Shown: in pieces, positions 42,914 through 51,194 of the stretch | Position numbering within the stretch: the stretch's first letter is position 1 | Layout of the letters: each line of letters starts with the position of its first letter | NCBI GenBank assembly: GCA_913061145.1 | Contig: CAJXUQ010000010.1 | Coordinates: forward strand, 1 to 64,000 | Reading direction: 5' to 3' | Length of the DNA: 64,000 bases | Source: an uncultured Haliea sp. | GTDB taxonomy: Bacteria > Pseudomonadota > Gammaproteobacteria > Pseudomonadales > Halieaceae | The notes under the pieces: model-generated | The model's input: the letters and a program-made list of their open reading frames with translations, nothing else | What the model was told of the DNA's origin: nothing | Database searches by the model: none | Translations under genes and position numbers: made by a program

Positions 42914-42941
42914 TTGCCAGCGGCCCCCAAGCGGCTAGAGT
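42914..42941 (+). promoter_or_regulatory. Candidate promoter of the sulfotransferase operon
   Basis: TTGCCA (42914-42919) and TAGAGT (42936-42941) are spaced 16 bp and end 31 bp before the start codon. TACTGTAT, the core of the operator at 31368, overlaps the -10 end (42941-42948). Neither box is a perfect match. Confidence 0.3.
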
Positions 42942-42972
42942 ACTGTATTCCTGACGTTGGGCAAGGCACACC

Positions 42973-44127
42973 ATGTATTTCGATTTTGATTACTACCGGC
43001 GCCTGCTGCGCCATGTCTGGGGGTTGAAACAGTGGCCCGGACGCCGTCGCCTGCTGCTGCGCCTGCTGCTGGTCACGCCGCTCGCCACTCTGTTCAATAC
43101 CCTGTGTTTTCTACTCGATTACATCTTCTTCCCCCGGCTGTGGACTCAGCGCGTCGTCACGCCGGTGTTCATTGTGGGGCATGCGCGCAGTGGCACAACG
43201 CTCATGCATCGCCTGCTGTCGGCGGATGGCGAGCGCTTCAGCTATTTCCTCTACTGGGAAACACTGTTCCCGTCGCTGTTGCAGAAGCGGGTCATTCGCT
43301 GGTTGGGTGCCGTGGACAGTGGTCTGCTGGGCGGCGCCCTGTATCGACGGATCAAGGCCTGGGATGACAAGACCTTCGGTCCGTTTCGCCATATTCACAA
43401 TATGAGTCTGTGGACTTCAGAGGAAGACCAGTTCGCCATGCGTGCGGCCTTCGTGACCCAGCAGTGGGCGACGGACCTGCCAGTGATGGATGTGCTGGAC
43501 CTGTTCCATCTGGATCAGATGCCCGCCAAACGCCGGCGCTGGATGCACCATTACCGGGAGCTGATCAAGCGTCAGCTCCTGCTCAATGGCGGAGACCGTG
43601 TGCACCTGAGCAAGAATCCGGTGATGAGCGGCTGGGTGGCTTCGCTGATCGAATACTTCCCGGATGCACGTATCGTCGTCATGGTGCGGGACCCGGCCGA
43701 GTGCGTGCCCAGCCTGCTCAAGCTGGTGGAGATTTCCTGGAAGAGCAAGGGCTGGCGCGCGGAGGATTACGCGCGCTCCCTGGACCTGTTGCTGGAAACC
43801 TCCTTCGAGAGCTTCCACAATCCTGCCCGGCAGCTGGCCGCGCACCCTGACACGCTCCGCGCCGTAGTGGACTACCGCGAGCTGACAGCACATCCGCGGG
43901 AGACGGTGCACGCCGCCTACCAGGCCCTGGGCATGACGGTGAGCCCGGAATTCGACGCGTTCCTGCAGGCCAATGCGGAACGTGAAAAGAGCCATCACTC
44001 CAAATTCGAATACAGCCTTGGGGACTACGCCCTGTCGCGGGAGCTGCTCGAGGAGCGCCTCGCTGACTTCTACGCACGGTATGCATGGCCCACCAGTACA
44101 CAGGAAAGTGTTTCCACTCGGTCATAA
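42973..44127 (+). CDS. Sulfotransferase family protein
   Basis: This 384-residue protein has the PAPS 5'-phosphosulfate-binding loop GHARSGTT at about residues 69-76, and the 3'-phosphate-binding region VMVRDPAECVPSLLKLVEIS. It has a hydrophobic N-terminal segment (about residues 28-55) that may anchor it to the membrane. It would move sulfate from PAPS to a hydroxyl or sugar acceptor. It begins a three-gene unit with a DUF1214-like and an SDR gene, 12 bp from the next. The presence of two arylsulfatases elsewhere in the window makes sulfation and desulfation of related molecules conceivable. Confidence 0.88.
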   Translation: MYFDFDYYRRLLRHVWGLKQWPGRRRLLLRLLLVTPLATLFNTLCFLLDYIFFPRLWTQRVVTPVFIVGHARSGTTLMHRLLSADGERFSYFLYWETLFPSLLQKRVIRWLGAVDSGLLGGALYRRIKAWDDKTFGPFRHIHNMSLWTSEEDQFAMRAAFVTQQWATDLPVMDVLDLFHLDQMPAKRRRWMHHYRELIKRQLLLNGGDRVHLSKNPVMSGWVASLIEYFPDARIVVMVRDPAECVPSLLKLVEISWKSKGWRAEDYARSLDLLLETSFESFHNPARQLAAHPDTLRAVVDYRELTAHPRETVHAAYQALGMTVSPEFDAFLQANAEREKSHHSKFEYSLGDYALSRELLEERLADFYARYAWPTSTQESVSTRS

Positions 44128-44139
44128 GAGGAACAGGAC

Positions 44140-45522
44140 ATGTCCCAGCAAGACAGCAACCACGCCACCCGCGCAGCATTGCGCCAGGCCTTCGATGACA
44201 TGATCCAGGGCTTCCAGGAGGCGCGCGATGCCATCGATGATCCAGCGCTGTATCCGCCGCCCCCCAGCGACCGCAATCTGGCGGAGGGCTACCGCTATGT
44301 GCTGGGTTTCATGCTCGCCGGCATTGAGCGCGCCCTGGGCGATCCACTGTACCCGCGGTTTCGCCGCGCCATCCAGCCCATGAACCGTTCAACGATCGAT
44401 AACGCTGACGCGGTTTACCTGGGCGTGGAGATCGACGGCAATCACAGCTATCGCATTCGCGGCCGCGCGGCTGACACCCGACACTGGCGCGGGGAGCCCG
44501 CCGCGCCGGGCAGGACGGCCCCGCAGTACGTGATTTTCGAGCTGGCCAGCGGCTACGCGGGCGACAGCGGTGAGCTGTCGGAAATGACCCCGGGCACCCG
44601 CATCAACACCGGCACCCTGGACAGCACGGCGCTGCAAGTGGCGGAGGACGGCAGCTTCGATATTCTGATCGCCCCGGAGAAACCCGACGGATACACGGGC
44701 AATTTTATCCTCAGCAAGCGCAGCAGCCGTGGTGTGGAACACGTTGGTCGCTTCCTCACCTGCCGCGAGCTGTTTCACGACTGGGAAAACCAGGATCTCC
44801 TGGACCTGGAAATCCTGCGCATCGGCTGTGAGCAGGAGCCGCGTCCACCGATAGACCCGGCTGCTGCTTTGCAGATGCTGCGTGAGGTGGGTCGTATCGC
44901 GCGCAACCAGGTGCATTTCTGGAACGCTTTCAACGCGATCACGCTGGAGACCTACGGCCAGGTACCGGGTGGCCTCAGTGAGCGCATGGGCCTGGACAAG
45001 CCGTTCATGCCGGTGAACGACATGAACCCGCCGAACGCGCTGGGGTTGGCCACGGGCGGCGGGCAGAGCAGCAATATCTACGCCGGTGGTACCTATCTGC
45101 TGGATGACGACCAGGCGCTGATTATCGAAACCCGCACCCCGGTGGAGCCACACTTTCTCGGTTTCCACCTCGCTAATCTGTGGGGAGAATCCCTCGATTT
45201 CGAGAGCTATCCCAGTAATATCAACGCCCACTTCGTCGAAACCGACCCCGATGGCGCCCGGCGTTGGGTGGTTTGCCACCGTGACCCGGGTGTGGCCAAC
45301 TGGGTCAGTACCACCGGGGTCCCGCACGGCTATACCAGCATGCGCTGGACGTATCCGGAGCCCCCGCCGAAGGAGGAGTGGCCGCAGCTGAAGGTGACGC
45401 TGGTGGCGTTCGATGCCATCAGCGAGCACCTGCCGCATGCACGCAGGGTCGGCCCTGAGGAGCGCGCTGCACAGCGGCTGCTGCGTCATCGGCATGTGCA
45501 GCGGCGCTACCGTCAGTATTGA
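44140..45522 (+). CDS. DUF1214-like protein of unknown function (copy 2)
   Basis: This 460-residue protein is homologous to the product at 10723-11967. Both share FxHW/NLWG-type strands, ETDPDGARRWVVCHRDPGVA and the terminal TSMRWTYPEPP. The copy here has an extra N-terminal portion of helices (LRQAFDDMIQGFQEARDAID). AGAGGAACAGG precedes the start. No catalytic residues are known for the family. It lies between a sulfotransferase and an SDR gene, again with an SDR directly downstream, so a partnership with SDR chemistry seems conserved. Confidence 0.78.
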   Translation: MSQQDSNHATRAALRQAFDDMIQGFQEARDAIDDPALYPPPPSDRNLAEGYRYVLGFMLAGIERALGDPLYPRFRRAIQPMNRSTIDNADAVYLGVEIDGNHSYRIRGRAADTRHWRGEPAAPGRTAPQYVIFELASGYAGDSGELSEMTPGTRINTGTLDSTALQVAEDGSFDILIAPEKPDGYTGNFILSKRSSRGVEHVGRFLTCRELFHDWENQDLLDLEILRIGCEQEPRPPIDPAAALQMLREVGRIARNQVHFWNAFNAITLETYGQVPGGLSERMGLDKPFMPVNDMNPPNALGLATGGGQSSNIYAGGTYLLDDDQALIIETRTPVEPHFLGFHLANLWGESLDFESYPSNINAHFVETDPDGARRWVVCHRDPGVANWVSTTGVPHGYTSMRWTYPEPPPKEEWPQLKVTLVAFDAISEHLPHARRVGPEERAAQRLLRHRHVQRRYRQY

Positions 45523-45551
45523 TAATCGATAACAACACAAAGGAGCCTGTG

Positions 45552-46394
45552 ATGGGACAACTTAAAGGCAAGACGGCGCTGATTACCGGTGCCAGTCGCG
45601 GTATCGGACGAGCCATAGCAACCCGCTTTGCGGCGGAGGGCGCGGCGGTGGTCCTGGTGGCATCACGCCTGGGCGCACACGGCAATCTGCCCGGCACCCT
45701 GGAGGAGGCCGTGGCGGAGATCAACGCCGCGGGCGGACGCGCGGCGGCGGAGGTCTGCAGCCTGCTTGACACAGAGGCCCGGGCAGATCTGGTGCAGCGT
45801 GCCGCCACACATTTCGGGCCGATCGATATTCTGGTGAACAATGCCGCCATGCAGCGCGCCGACATGCCCAGCCGGGTGAACACCGAGCAGCGCAACCAGA
45901 TGTTCGACCTGAACGTCAATGTGCCCGTGGAGCTGGCAGCCCAGGCCCTGCGAGGCATGCGCGAGCGTGGGCGGGGTTGGATCCTGAGCATCAGCAGTGC
46001 CACGGTGCAGCAGCCGGTGGTGCCCTACCGTCATACCCGCGAAAGTGCGCTGGTGATTGCCGCCTACGGGGCCAGCAAGGCGGCGCTGAACCGCTACAGT
46101 GAGGGGCTGGCGCACGAACTCGCGCCGGAGAATATCTACGTCAACACGCTGGCACCGGAGAGCATTGTGCTGACGCCGGGCGCCGAGTATGTACGCGATA
46201 TCGCCCGCCAGTTCCCCGACTGGGCGGAGCCTGTGGAGATGATGGCGGAAGCGGCGCTTTCGCTGTGCTCGGGCACCCATGTGGGGCACACGGCCTACAG
46301 TCGGCAGTGGGTGCTGGGGCAGGGCCTTGCGGTGCGCAGCCTGGATGGCAAGACTGTGCTGGGTGATGCGTTCCTGCCTGTCGATCTCGGCTAG
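45552..46394 (+). CDS. Short-chain dehydrogenase/reductase
   Basis: This 280-residue SDR has GASRGIGRAIATRFA for the cofactor, VNNAAMQRADMP, catalytic Ser in LSISSATVQ and YGASKAALNRY as YxxxK. AGGAG lies six bases before the ATG; an upstream in-frame TTG at 45519 has no support. An insert around residues 150-165 (QQPVVPYRHTRESALV) is longer than usual before the catalytic Tyr. It is 29 bp after the DUF1214-like gene. Its stop codon shares the tetranucleotide CTAG with the stop of the convergent MFS gene. Confidence 0.87.
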   Translation: MGQLKGKTALITGASRGIGRAIATRFAAEGAAVVLVASRLGAHGNLPGTLEEAVAEINAAGGRAAAEVCSLLDTEARADLVQRAATHFGPIDILVNNAAMQRADMPSRVNTEQRNQMFDLNVNVPVELAAQALRGMRERGRGWILSISSATVQQPVVPYRHTRESALVIAAYGASKAALNRYSEGLAHELAPENIYVNTLAPESIVLTPGAEYVRDIARQFPDWAEPVEMMAEAALSLCSGTHVGHTAYSRQWVLGQGLAVRSLDGKTVLGDAFLPVDLG

Positions 46395-47599
46395 TTTACT
46401 GCACTCCCGCGCCGTTCCCGCTGCACCAGCAGCATCAGCACCACGAAAAACACGCTGGCGCTGAACAGCGGCGCCAGGGTGGGGTGTATCTGGTACAGCG
46501 CGCCGGCGCACAGTGGCCCGGCAACAAAGCCGATCGCGGGGCAGGCAGCGACCAGCCCGGCCACCGAACCCTGTTCCTCGGCGGACACCGCGAGTGATGC
46601 GCCTGCGGAAACGGAGGGCATGGTCAGGCCCAGGCCGGTGCCGAGGAAGGCCATACCCAGCGCCAGCAGCGGAAAATGATCGGCACTGGCCAGGATGGCG
46701 GCGCCGCAGAGCATCGCCAGCAGGCCCAGGCGAATGAATTGCCCCGGTTCCAGTTTCACCCGTTGCATCACCGTAATCTGCACCAGGAAGGTGAACAGGG
46801 CCGACACCATTAGCGCTGCGCCGGTCATCTGTGCGGTCTGGATGCCGTTCAGCGCCAGTTTGTCCTGCAGCGTGAAGCCCAGTGTCTGCTGGATCCCGGA
46901 AAAGCCCACGAACAGCCCGACGGCGGTGGCCAGCAGGTGGCGCACCCGCCGGTCGGTAAAGCGCAGGCGTATGCGCAGGTGTCGCGGGACACGTTCGCGG
47001 CGCGGCGTTTTCGGCAATTGTCGCCACACCAGCAGTGCCGCTGAGGCCGCCAGCGCCGCGGCAAAATACAGCGGTGCCAGCAGGCCGAAGGTCGCCAGAG
47101 CGCCACTCACTGCGGGGCCCAGGATAGTGCCCATGCTGTTGGCGGTTCCCAGGCGCGCCATGGTTCGCGTGCGGTGCTCCGGCCCGCTGTTGTCTGCGGC
47201 ATAGGCCGTTGTGGCGGGGTTGGTGGCAGACATCACGACTGACTGTCCGCAGCGCGCCAGCAGCGCCACGGCGTAGAGCAGGGTGCCGCCCAGAATACCG
47301 GCCAGTCCGAGAGAGAACACGCTGGTAAAGACCAGCGTGCCCACGGTGTAACCCAGCAGGCCGGTGATGATGATGGGTTTGCGGCCTACCCGGTCACTCA
47401 GGCGGCCCCAGTGTGGAGAGGCGAGGGCGAACACCAGTGCCGAGATGGCGATAATGGAGGTGATCTGCAGTTCCGCGAGCGCGACTTCGCGGCCCAATGG
47501 GGCCAGTATCGCAAACACCAGCGATTGGCCCATGCCGGTTGCCATCAGGGCCATAATGAGCACGGTCAACTGCCCGCCAGAGAGCCTGCCCGTGGTCAT
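46391..47599 (-). CDS. MFS transporter (DHA1-type efflux)
   Basis: This 402-residue permease has 12 predicted segments. Signatures are GRLSDRVGRKPIIITGLLGY in the loop between helices 2 and 3 and, in the central part, GPAVSGALATFG, a motif C-like helix 5 typical of drug:H+ antiporters. It probably exports a hydrophobic compound. It is convergent with the SDR gene (stop codons overlap) and follows the SDR at 47622-48443 by 22 bp, so it is likely the second gene of a two-gene operon with it. Confidence 0.86.
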   Translation of the reverse strand: MTTGRLSGGQLTVLIMALMATGMGQSLVFAILAPLGREVALAELQITSIIAISALVFALASPHWGRLSDRVGRKPIIITGLLGYTVGTLVFTSVFSLGLAGILGGTLLYAVALLARCGQSVVMSATNPATTAYAADNSGPEHRTRTMARLGTANSMGTILGPAVSGALATFGLLAPLYFAAALAASAALLVWRQLPKTPRRERVPRHLRIRLRFTDRRVRHLLATAVGLFVGFSGIQQTLGFTLQDKLALNGIQTAQMTGAALMVSALFTFLVQITVMQRVKLEPGQFIRLGLLAMLCGAAILASADHFPLLALGMAFLGTGLGLTMPSVSAGASLAVSAEEQGSVAGLVAACPAIGFVAGPLCAGALYQIHPTLAPLFSASVFFVVLMLLVQRERRGSAVN

Positions 47600-47621
47600 G
47601 GCACCTTCCGCCCGGATGCGC

Positions 47622-48443
47622 TCAAGCGCTGTCCTGTCCGATCTTGCCCAGGCCCGGCATAAAACGGGGATAGCTGACGGGAAACAGGCGCGTCAGCAGA
47701 TTGATGAACCTGGCGTCGTTGCCGATCAGCAGGCGCGGCTGCCGCTTTTCCACGGCACGGATGATCTGCGCCGCGGCCGACTCTGCGCTGGTGCGCACAT
47801 GCTGTGCGAACATCGCGGCCTTGTCCTCCTCGGTGACGTCGGCACCGCCGCCGCGGCTGCGACGGGCAATGTTGGTGCCGACGCCGCCGGGGTGCACGCA
47901 GCACACGTGCACGTTGCTGCCCTGCATTTCCAGGCGCAGGGCCTCGGTGTAGCCGCGCACGGCGAACTTGGAGGCGTTGTAGGCGGACTGCGTCGGCACA
48001 CCAATCATGCCGAATATGGAGGAAATGTTGACCAGGTGGCCCTGGGTCGCGCGCCTGAGCAGGGGCAGGAAGGCCATGGTGCCGTGGACAACCCCCCAGA
48101 AATTGATGCCCATCAGCCACTGCACGTTGGCATAGTCACAGGCGTCGACTCGGTCGCTGTAGCCCACGCCGGCATTGTTGATCACGATGTCCACCGCGGG
48201 CTGTTGCGCAGCGATGGCGGCGGCCCAGGCGTCCATTGCCTGCTTGTCGGCGACGTCCACGCACTGTTGCTGTACCGGCACATCTGACCGCTCCAGCCCC
48301 GCGACGGTGTCTGCCAGGCCCGCGGCGTCGATATCGCTCAGAAACAGGGTGCAGCCCTCGCGGTTGAGTTGCTGCGCCAGGGCGCGCCCGATACCGGAGC
48401 CAGCGCCGGTGATCACGGCGGTTTTTCCGCTGCTGTAGGTCAT
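47622..48443 (-). CDS. Short-chain dehydrogenase/reductase
   Basis: This SDR of about 273 residues from ATG 48443 has GAGSGIGRALAQQLNREGC, INNAGVGYSDRVDA, catalytic Ser in NISSIFGMIG and YNASKFAVRGY as YxxxK. The open frame begins further upstream at 48479, but its extra 12 residues (MALTLDNRTVPD) are unlike the family; AGGA lies upstream of 48443. It resembles acetoin-reductase/retinol-type SDRs that are common in actinobacterial and proteobacterial lipid metabolism clusters. It precedes an MFS exporter by 22 bp. Confidence 0.86.
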   Translation of the reverse strand: MTYSSGKTAVITGAGSGIGRALAQQLNREGCTLFLSDIDAAGLADTVAGLERSDVPVQQQCVDVADKQAMDAWAAAIAAQQPAVDIVINNAGVGYSDRVDACDYANVQWLMGINFWGVVHGTMAFLPLLRRATQGHLVNISSIFGMIGVPTQSAYNASKFAVRGYTEALRLEMQGSNVHVCCVHPGGVGTNIARRSRGGGADVTEEDKAAMFAQHVRTSAESAAAQIIRAVEKRQPRLLIGNDARFINLLTRLFPVSYPRFMPGLGKIGQDSA

Positions 48444-48624
48444 GTCGGGAACGGTCCTGTTGTCCAGTGTGAGCGCCACATCATAGAAAACCCGGGGTGC
48501 AGCGCAACTGTTTTTTCCGGCGCGGCAGACCAGCGGGCCCGGTACTGCGCCGCCGGGGCCGTCATCTGCGCTACACTATGCGCCCCCCGCAGAGCGGACG
48601 CTATCAGGACTCCCCACCATCTTT

Positions 48625-49809
48625 ATGAACCAGGCTTCAGGTATTTCGCTTCCGGTGATATTCGCCCTCGGCTTCACGATGATGCTGGGGCCTTTCGCCA
48701 TTGATACCTACCTGCCCGCGTTTCCCCTGATTGCGGCAGCACTGGGCGTCACCATTCACGATGTGTCGCTCAGCATTTCGGTGTACATGATGGGCTTCGC
48801 CGTGGGGCAGCTGACCGGTGGCGCCCTGTCGGACCGCTACGGCCGCCGGCGCGTGCTGGCGACCGGACTGGCCGTATTTGCGCTGGCCAGCTTTGCGCTG
48901 GCACAGGCGGCGTCGCTGGAAGCGCTGCTCTGGGGGCGTCTGTTGCAGTCTATCGGTGGTGGCTGGATTGGTGTATCGGTCCCGGCCCTGGTGCGCGATC
49001 GAGTGCAGGGTGTGCAGGCCGCCAAACTGTTTTCAATGATTGGCATGGTTGCCATTGTGGCACCGGCTATTGCGCCGGCAATCGGCGCCCTGCTGCTGCA
49101 GGTGGGAGATTGGGGACTGGTGTTCCTGTTCCTCGGCGCCTATGCCCTGTTCCTGTTGCCACTGCTGCAGGCCACGGTGTTTCGCGGGCCGCACAGGCCA
49201 CCCGGGGGCGCTGATGGCCTCGGGTTTCTGGCGCGCTACCTCGGGGTGCTGCAAACCCGCAGTGCGCGGCCGTACATCTTCTGGCAGACGGCCTCCTTCG
49301 GCGGCCTGATCATATTCGTCACCTATGCCTCGTATATCTACCTCGGGCATTTCGCCCAGTCCCGGGCGGCCTTCACCGGCCTGTTCGCCTGCAACATTGT
49401 GGCAATTTTTGCCTGTAACCTGGCCAATCGGGTGCTCCTGAACCGCTTGCAGCCGCGTCAGATCATGGTGGCGGCTACCTGGGTGCAGGCCGCCAGCGGT
49501 CTTGCGCTGCTGCTGATTGTGTTGCTTGATGGGCCGGTGCAGGCGTTTCTGCCCGCCATGATGGTGTACGCCGGCATGCTGGGCGCGATCAGCCCGAACA
49601 TCCAGGCCTGCTATCTGGAATCCTTCCCGCGCAGTGCCGCTTCAGCGGCTGCGGTGATGGGTGCCACCCAGTTCGGCCTGGGCGGCGCGGCGAGCGCCCT
49701 GAGCAACCTGCTGCCCGAGGCGCTGCTGAGCGTGGTTGCCTGTATCGCGGCCTGTGCGTTCGCGAGCCTGGGCTGCATGTTGTGGTCGCGACGCAGTGCC
49801 GGCCAGTAA
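48625..49809 (+). CDS. Bcr/CflA-type MFS drug efflux transporter
   Basis: This 394-residue 12-TM protein opens with the Bcr/CflA signature GPFAIDTYLPAFPLIAAALG. It has QLTGGALSDRYGRRRVLATG in the first loop and the helix-5 stretch MIGMVAIVAPAIAPAIGALL. Such pumps expel bicyclomycin, chloramphenicol and similar compounds in exchange for protons. It is divergently transcribed from the SDR gene and has a weak ribosome-binding site. It ends about 47 bp before the carA promoter, so it probably does not read into carA. Confidence 0.9.
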   Translation: MNQASGISLPVIFALGFTMMLGPFAIDTYLPAFPLIAAALGVTIHDVSLSISVYMMGFAVGQLTGGALSDRYGRRRVLATGLAVFALASFALAQAASLEALLWGRLLQSIGGGWIGVSVPALVRDRVQGVQAAKLFSMIGMVAIVAPAIAPAIGALLLQVGDWGLVFLFLGAYALFLLPLLQATVFRGPHRPPGGADGLGFLARYLGVLQTRSARPYIFWQTASFGGLIIFVTYASYIYLGHFAQSRAAFTGLFACNIVAIFACNLANRVLLNRLQPRQIMVAATWVQAASGLALLLIVLLDGPVQAFLPAMMVYAGMLGAISPNIQACYLESFPRSAASAAAVMGATQFGLGGAASALSNLLPEALLSVVACIAACAFASLGCMLWSRRSAGQ

Positions 49810-49855
49810 GGCACCGGCCGACGGCAGGCGGGCGGCGCATCGCCGCGGTGTTTGC

Positions 49856-49884
49856 TGGACAGGGGCGGGGGTATCCCCTACAAT
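49856..49884 (+). promoter_or_regulatory. carAB promoter
   Basis: TGGACA (49856-49861) and TACAAT (49879-49884) are separated by exactly 17 bp, each matching consensus at five of six positions. It predicts a transcript start near 49891 and a leader of about 155 nt before carA. No ARG-box or PurR-like site was recognised. Confidence 0.6.
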
Positions 49885-49901
49885 TCTGCCCCAGTTTTCA
49901 T

Positions 49902-50030
49902 ATGCCGGGGCCGCGCTCCTGGCATCGGTTTTGTCTGCGAGTAACCAGAGCTGATTCTATGAGAAAAAGCGAGATGTGGTGTCCCCCATCTCGCTTTTTT
50001 TCAGCGCGCGCAGCAAAGGTTCGCCGCTGA
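49902..50030 (+). CDS. Candidate carA leader peptide spanning the attenuator
   Basis: A 42-codon ORF begins with ATG at 49902, about 11 nt after the predicted transcript start. It runs through the intrinsic terminator and stops 15 bp before the carA start. A shorter in-frame start at 49959 gives 23 codons. Neither start has a good Shine-Dalgarno sequence. The layout matches the E. coli pyrBI leader, in which translation up to the terminator prevents hairpin formation. Whether it is translated is unproven. Confidence 0.35.
   Translation: MPGPRSWHRFCLRVTRADSMRKSEMWCPPSRFFSARAAKVRR
49964..50001 (+). terminator. Intrinsic terminator/attenuator in the carA leader
   Basis: AAAAAGCGAGATG (49964-49976) pairs with CATCTCGCTTTTT (49987-49999) across a 10-base loop, and the T-run extends to 50001. 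It lies downstream of the predicted promoter and 45 bp upstream of carA, so it is placed to attenuate carA rather than to end the preceding gene. Confidence 0.85.
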
Positions 50031-50045
50031 ATCTTGGAGGTGTTC

Positions 50046-51188
50046 TTGTCCAGCCCAGCCCTTTTGGCCCTTGAAGATGGCACCGTTTTCAGAGGTGTGG
50101 CGATTGGAGCGGATGGTGCCTCCGTTGGTGAGGTGGTGTTCAACACCGCGATGACCGGGTACCAGGAGATCCTCACGGATCCCTCCTACGCGCGCCAGAT
50201 TGTCACCCTGACCTACCCCCACATCGGCAACACCGGGACTAACGCGGAAGACGAGGAATCCTCCGCGATCTGGGCCGCGGGGCTGGTGATTCGGGATCTG
50301 CCCCTGATGGCGAGCAATTACCGCAATCAGGAAGACCTGCAGAGTTACCTGCGGCGGCGCAATATTGTGGGCATTGCCGACATCGACACCCGGCGCCTGA
50401 CCCGCATACTGCGCGACAAGGGCGCACAGAACGGCTGCATCATGGCCGGTGAACAGGTGGATGAAGCCGCGGCTCTGGCCCGGGCGCGCGGGTTTGCCGG
50501 GCTCAAGGGCATGGACCTGGCGAAGGAAGTCAGTGTGGACGCGCGCTACACCTGGCGCGAGGGCAGCTGGGTACTGGGCTCTGGTTACAGCGAACGGCCC
50601 GACACGGAACTGCCCTGGCACGTGGTGGCTTACGACTACGGCGTCAAGCGCAACATCCTGCGCATGCTGGTCGACCGCGGCTGCCGCCTCACGGTGGTGC
50701 CGGCGCAAACTCCGGCCAGCGAGGTGCTTGCCCTGCAACCGGACGGGGTGTTCCTGTCCAACGGTCCGGGCGACCCCGAGCCCTGCGACTACGCCATCAC
50801 TGCCATCCGCGACATTCTCGAGACCGACATACCGGTGTTCGGTATTTGCCTGGGACACCAGCTGCTGGCACTGGCCAGCGGCGCCCGGACCCTGAAAATG
50901 GGTCACGGGCACCACGGCGCGAACCACCCGGTGCAGAACCTCGATGACGGCACGGTGCTGATCACCAGCCAGAACCACGGGTTTGCGGTGGATGAGGCCG
51001 GCCTGCCGGGCACGCTGCGGGTCACCCACAAATCGCTGTTCGACGGCACCTTGCAGGGTATCCACCGCACCGACAAGGCCGCTTTCGGCTTCCAGGGGCA
51101 CCCGGAGGCCAGCCCGGGTCCGCACGATGCCGCCCCACTGTTTGACCATTTCATCGCCTTGATGACCGCCAGAACCGGGAGCCGCTGA
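50046..51188 (+). CDS. carA: Carbamoyl-phosphate synthase small subunit (glutaminase)
   Basis: The protein is 380 residues from a TTG start at 50046. I chose it because GGAGG (50035-50039) is six bases upstream and the sequence then reads [20 protein letters not shown] as in other CarA proteins; an in-frame TTG at 50034 lies in the ribosome-binding site. The C-terminal class I glutamine amidotransferase has Cys268 in GICLGHQ, and His352 with Glu354 in [10 protein letters not shown] completes the triad. It hydrolyses glutamine and channels ammonia to CarB. It is regulated at least in part by the leader terminator upstream, as the sequence suggests. Confidence 0.97.
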   Translation: MSSPALLALEDGTVFRGVAIGADGASVGEVVFNTAMTGYQEILTDPSYARQIVTLTYPHIGNTGTNAEDEESSAIWAAGLVIRDLPLMASNYRNQEDLQSYLRRRNIVGIADIDTRRLTRILRDKGAQNGCIMAGEQVDEAAALARARGFAGLKGMDLAKEVSVDARYTWREGSWVLGSGYSERPDTELPWHVVAYDYGVKRNILRMLVDRGCRLTVVPAQTPASEVLALQPDGVFLSNGPGDPEPCDYAITAIRDILETDIPVFGICLGHQLLALASGARTLKMGHGHHGANHPVQNLDDGTVLITSQNHGFAVDEAGLPGTLRVTHKSLFDGTLQGIHRTDKAAFGFQGHPEASPGPHDAAPLFDHFIALMTARTGSR

Positions 51189-51194
51189 ACCGCC

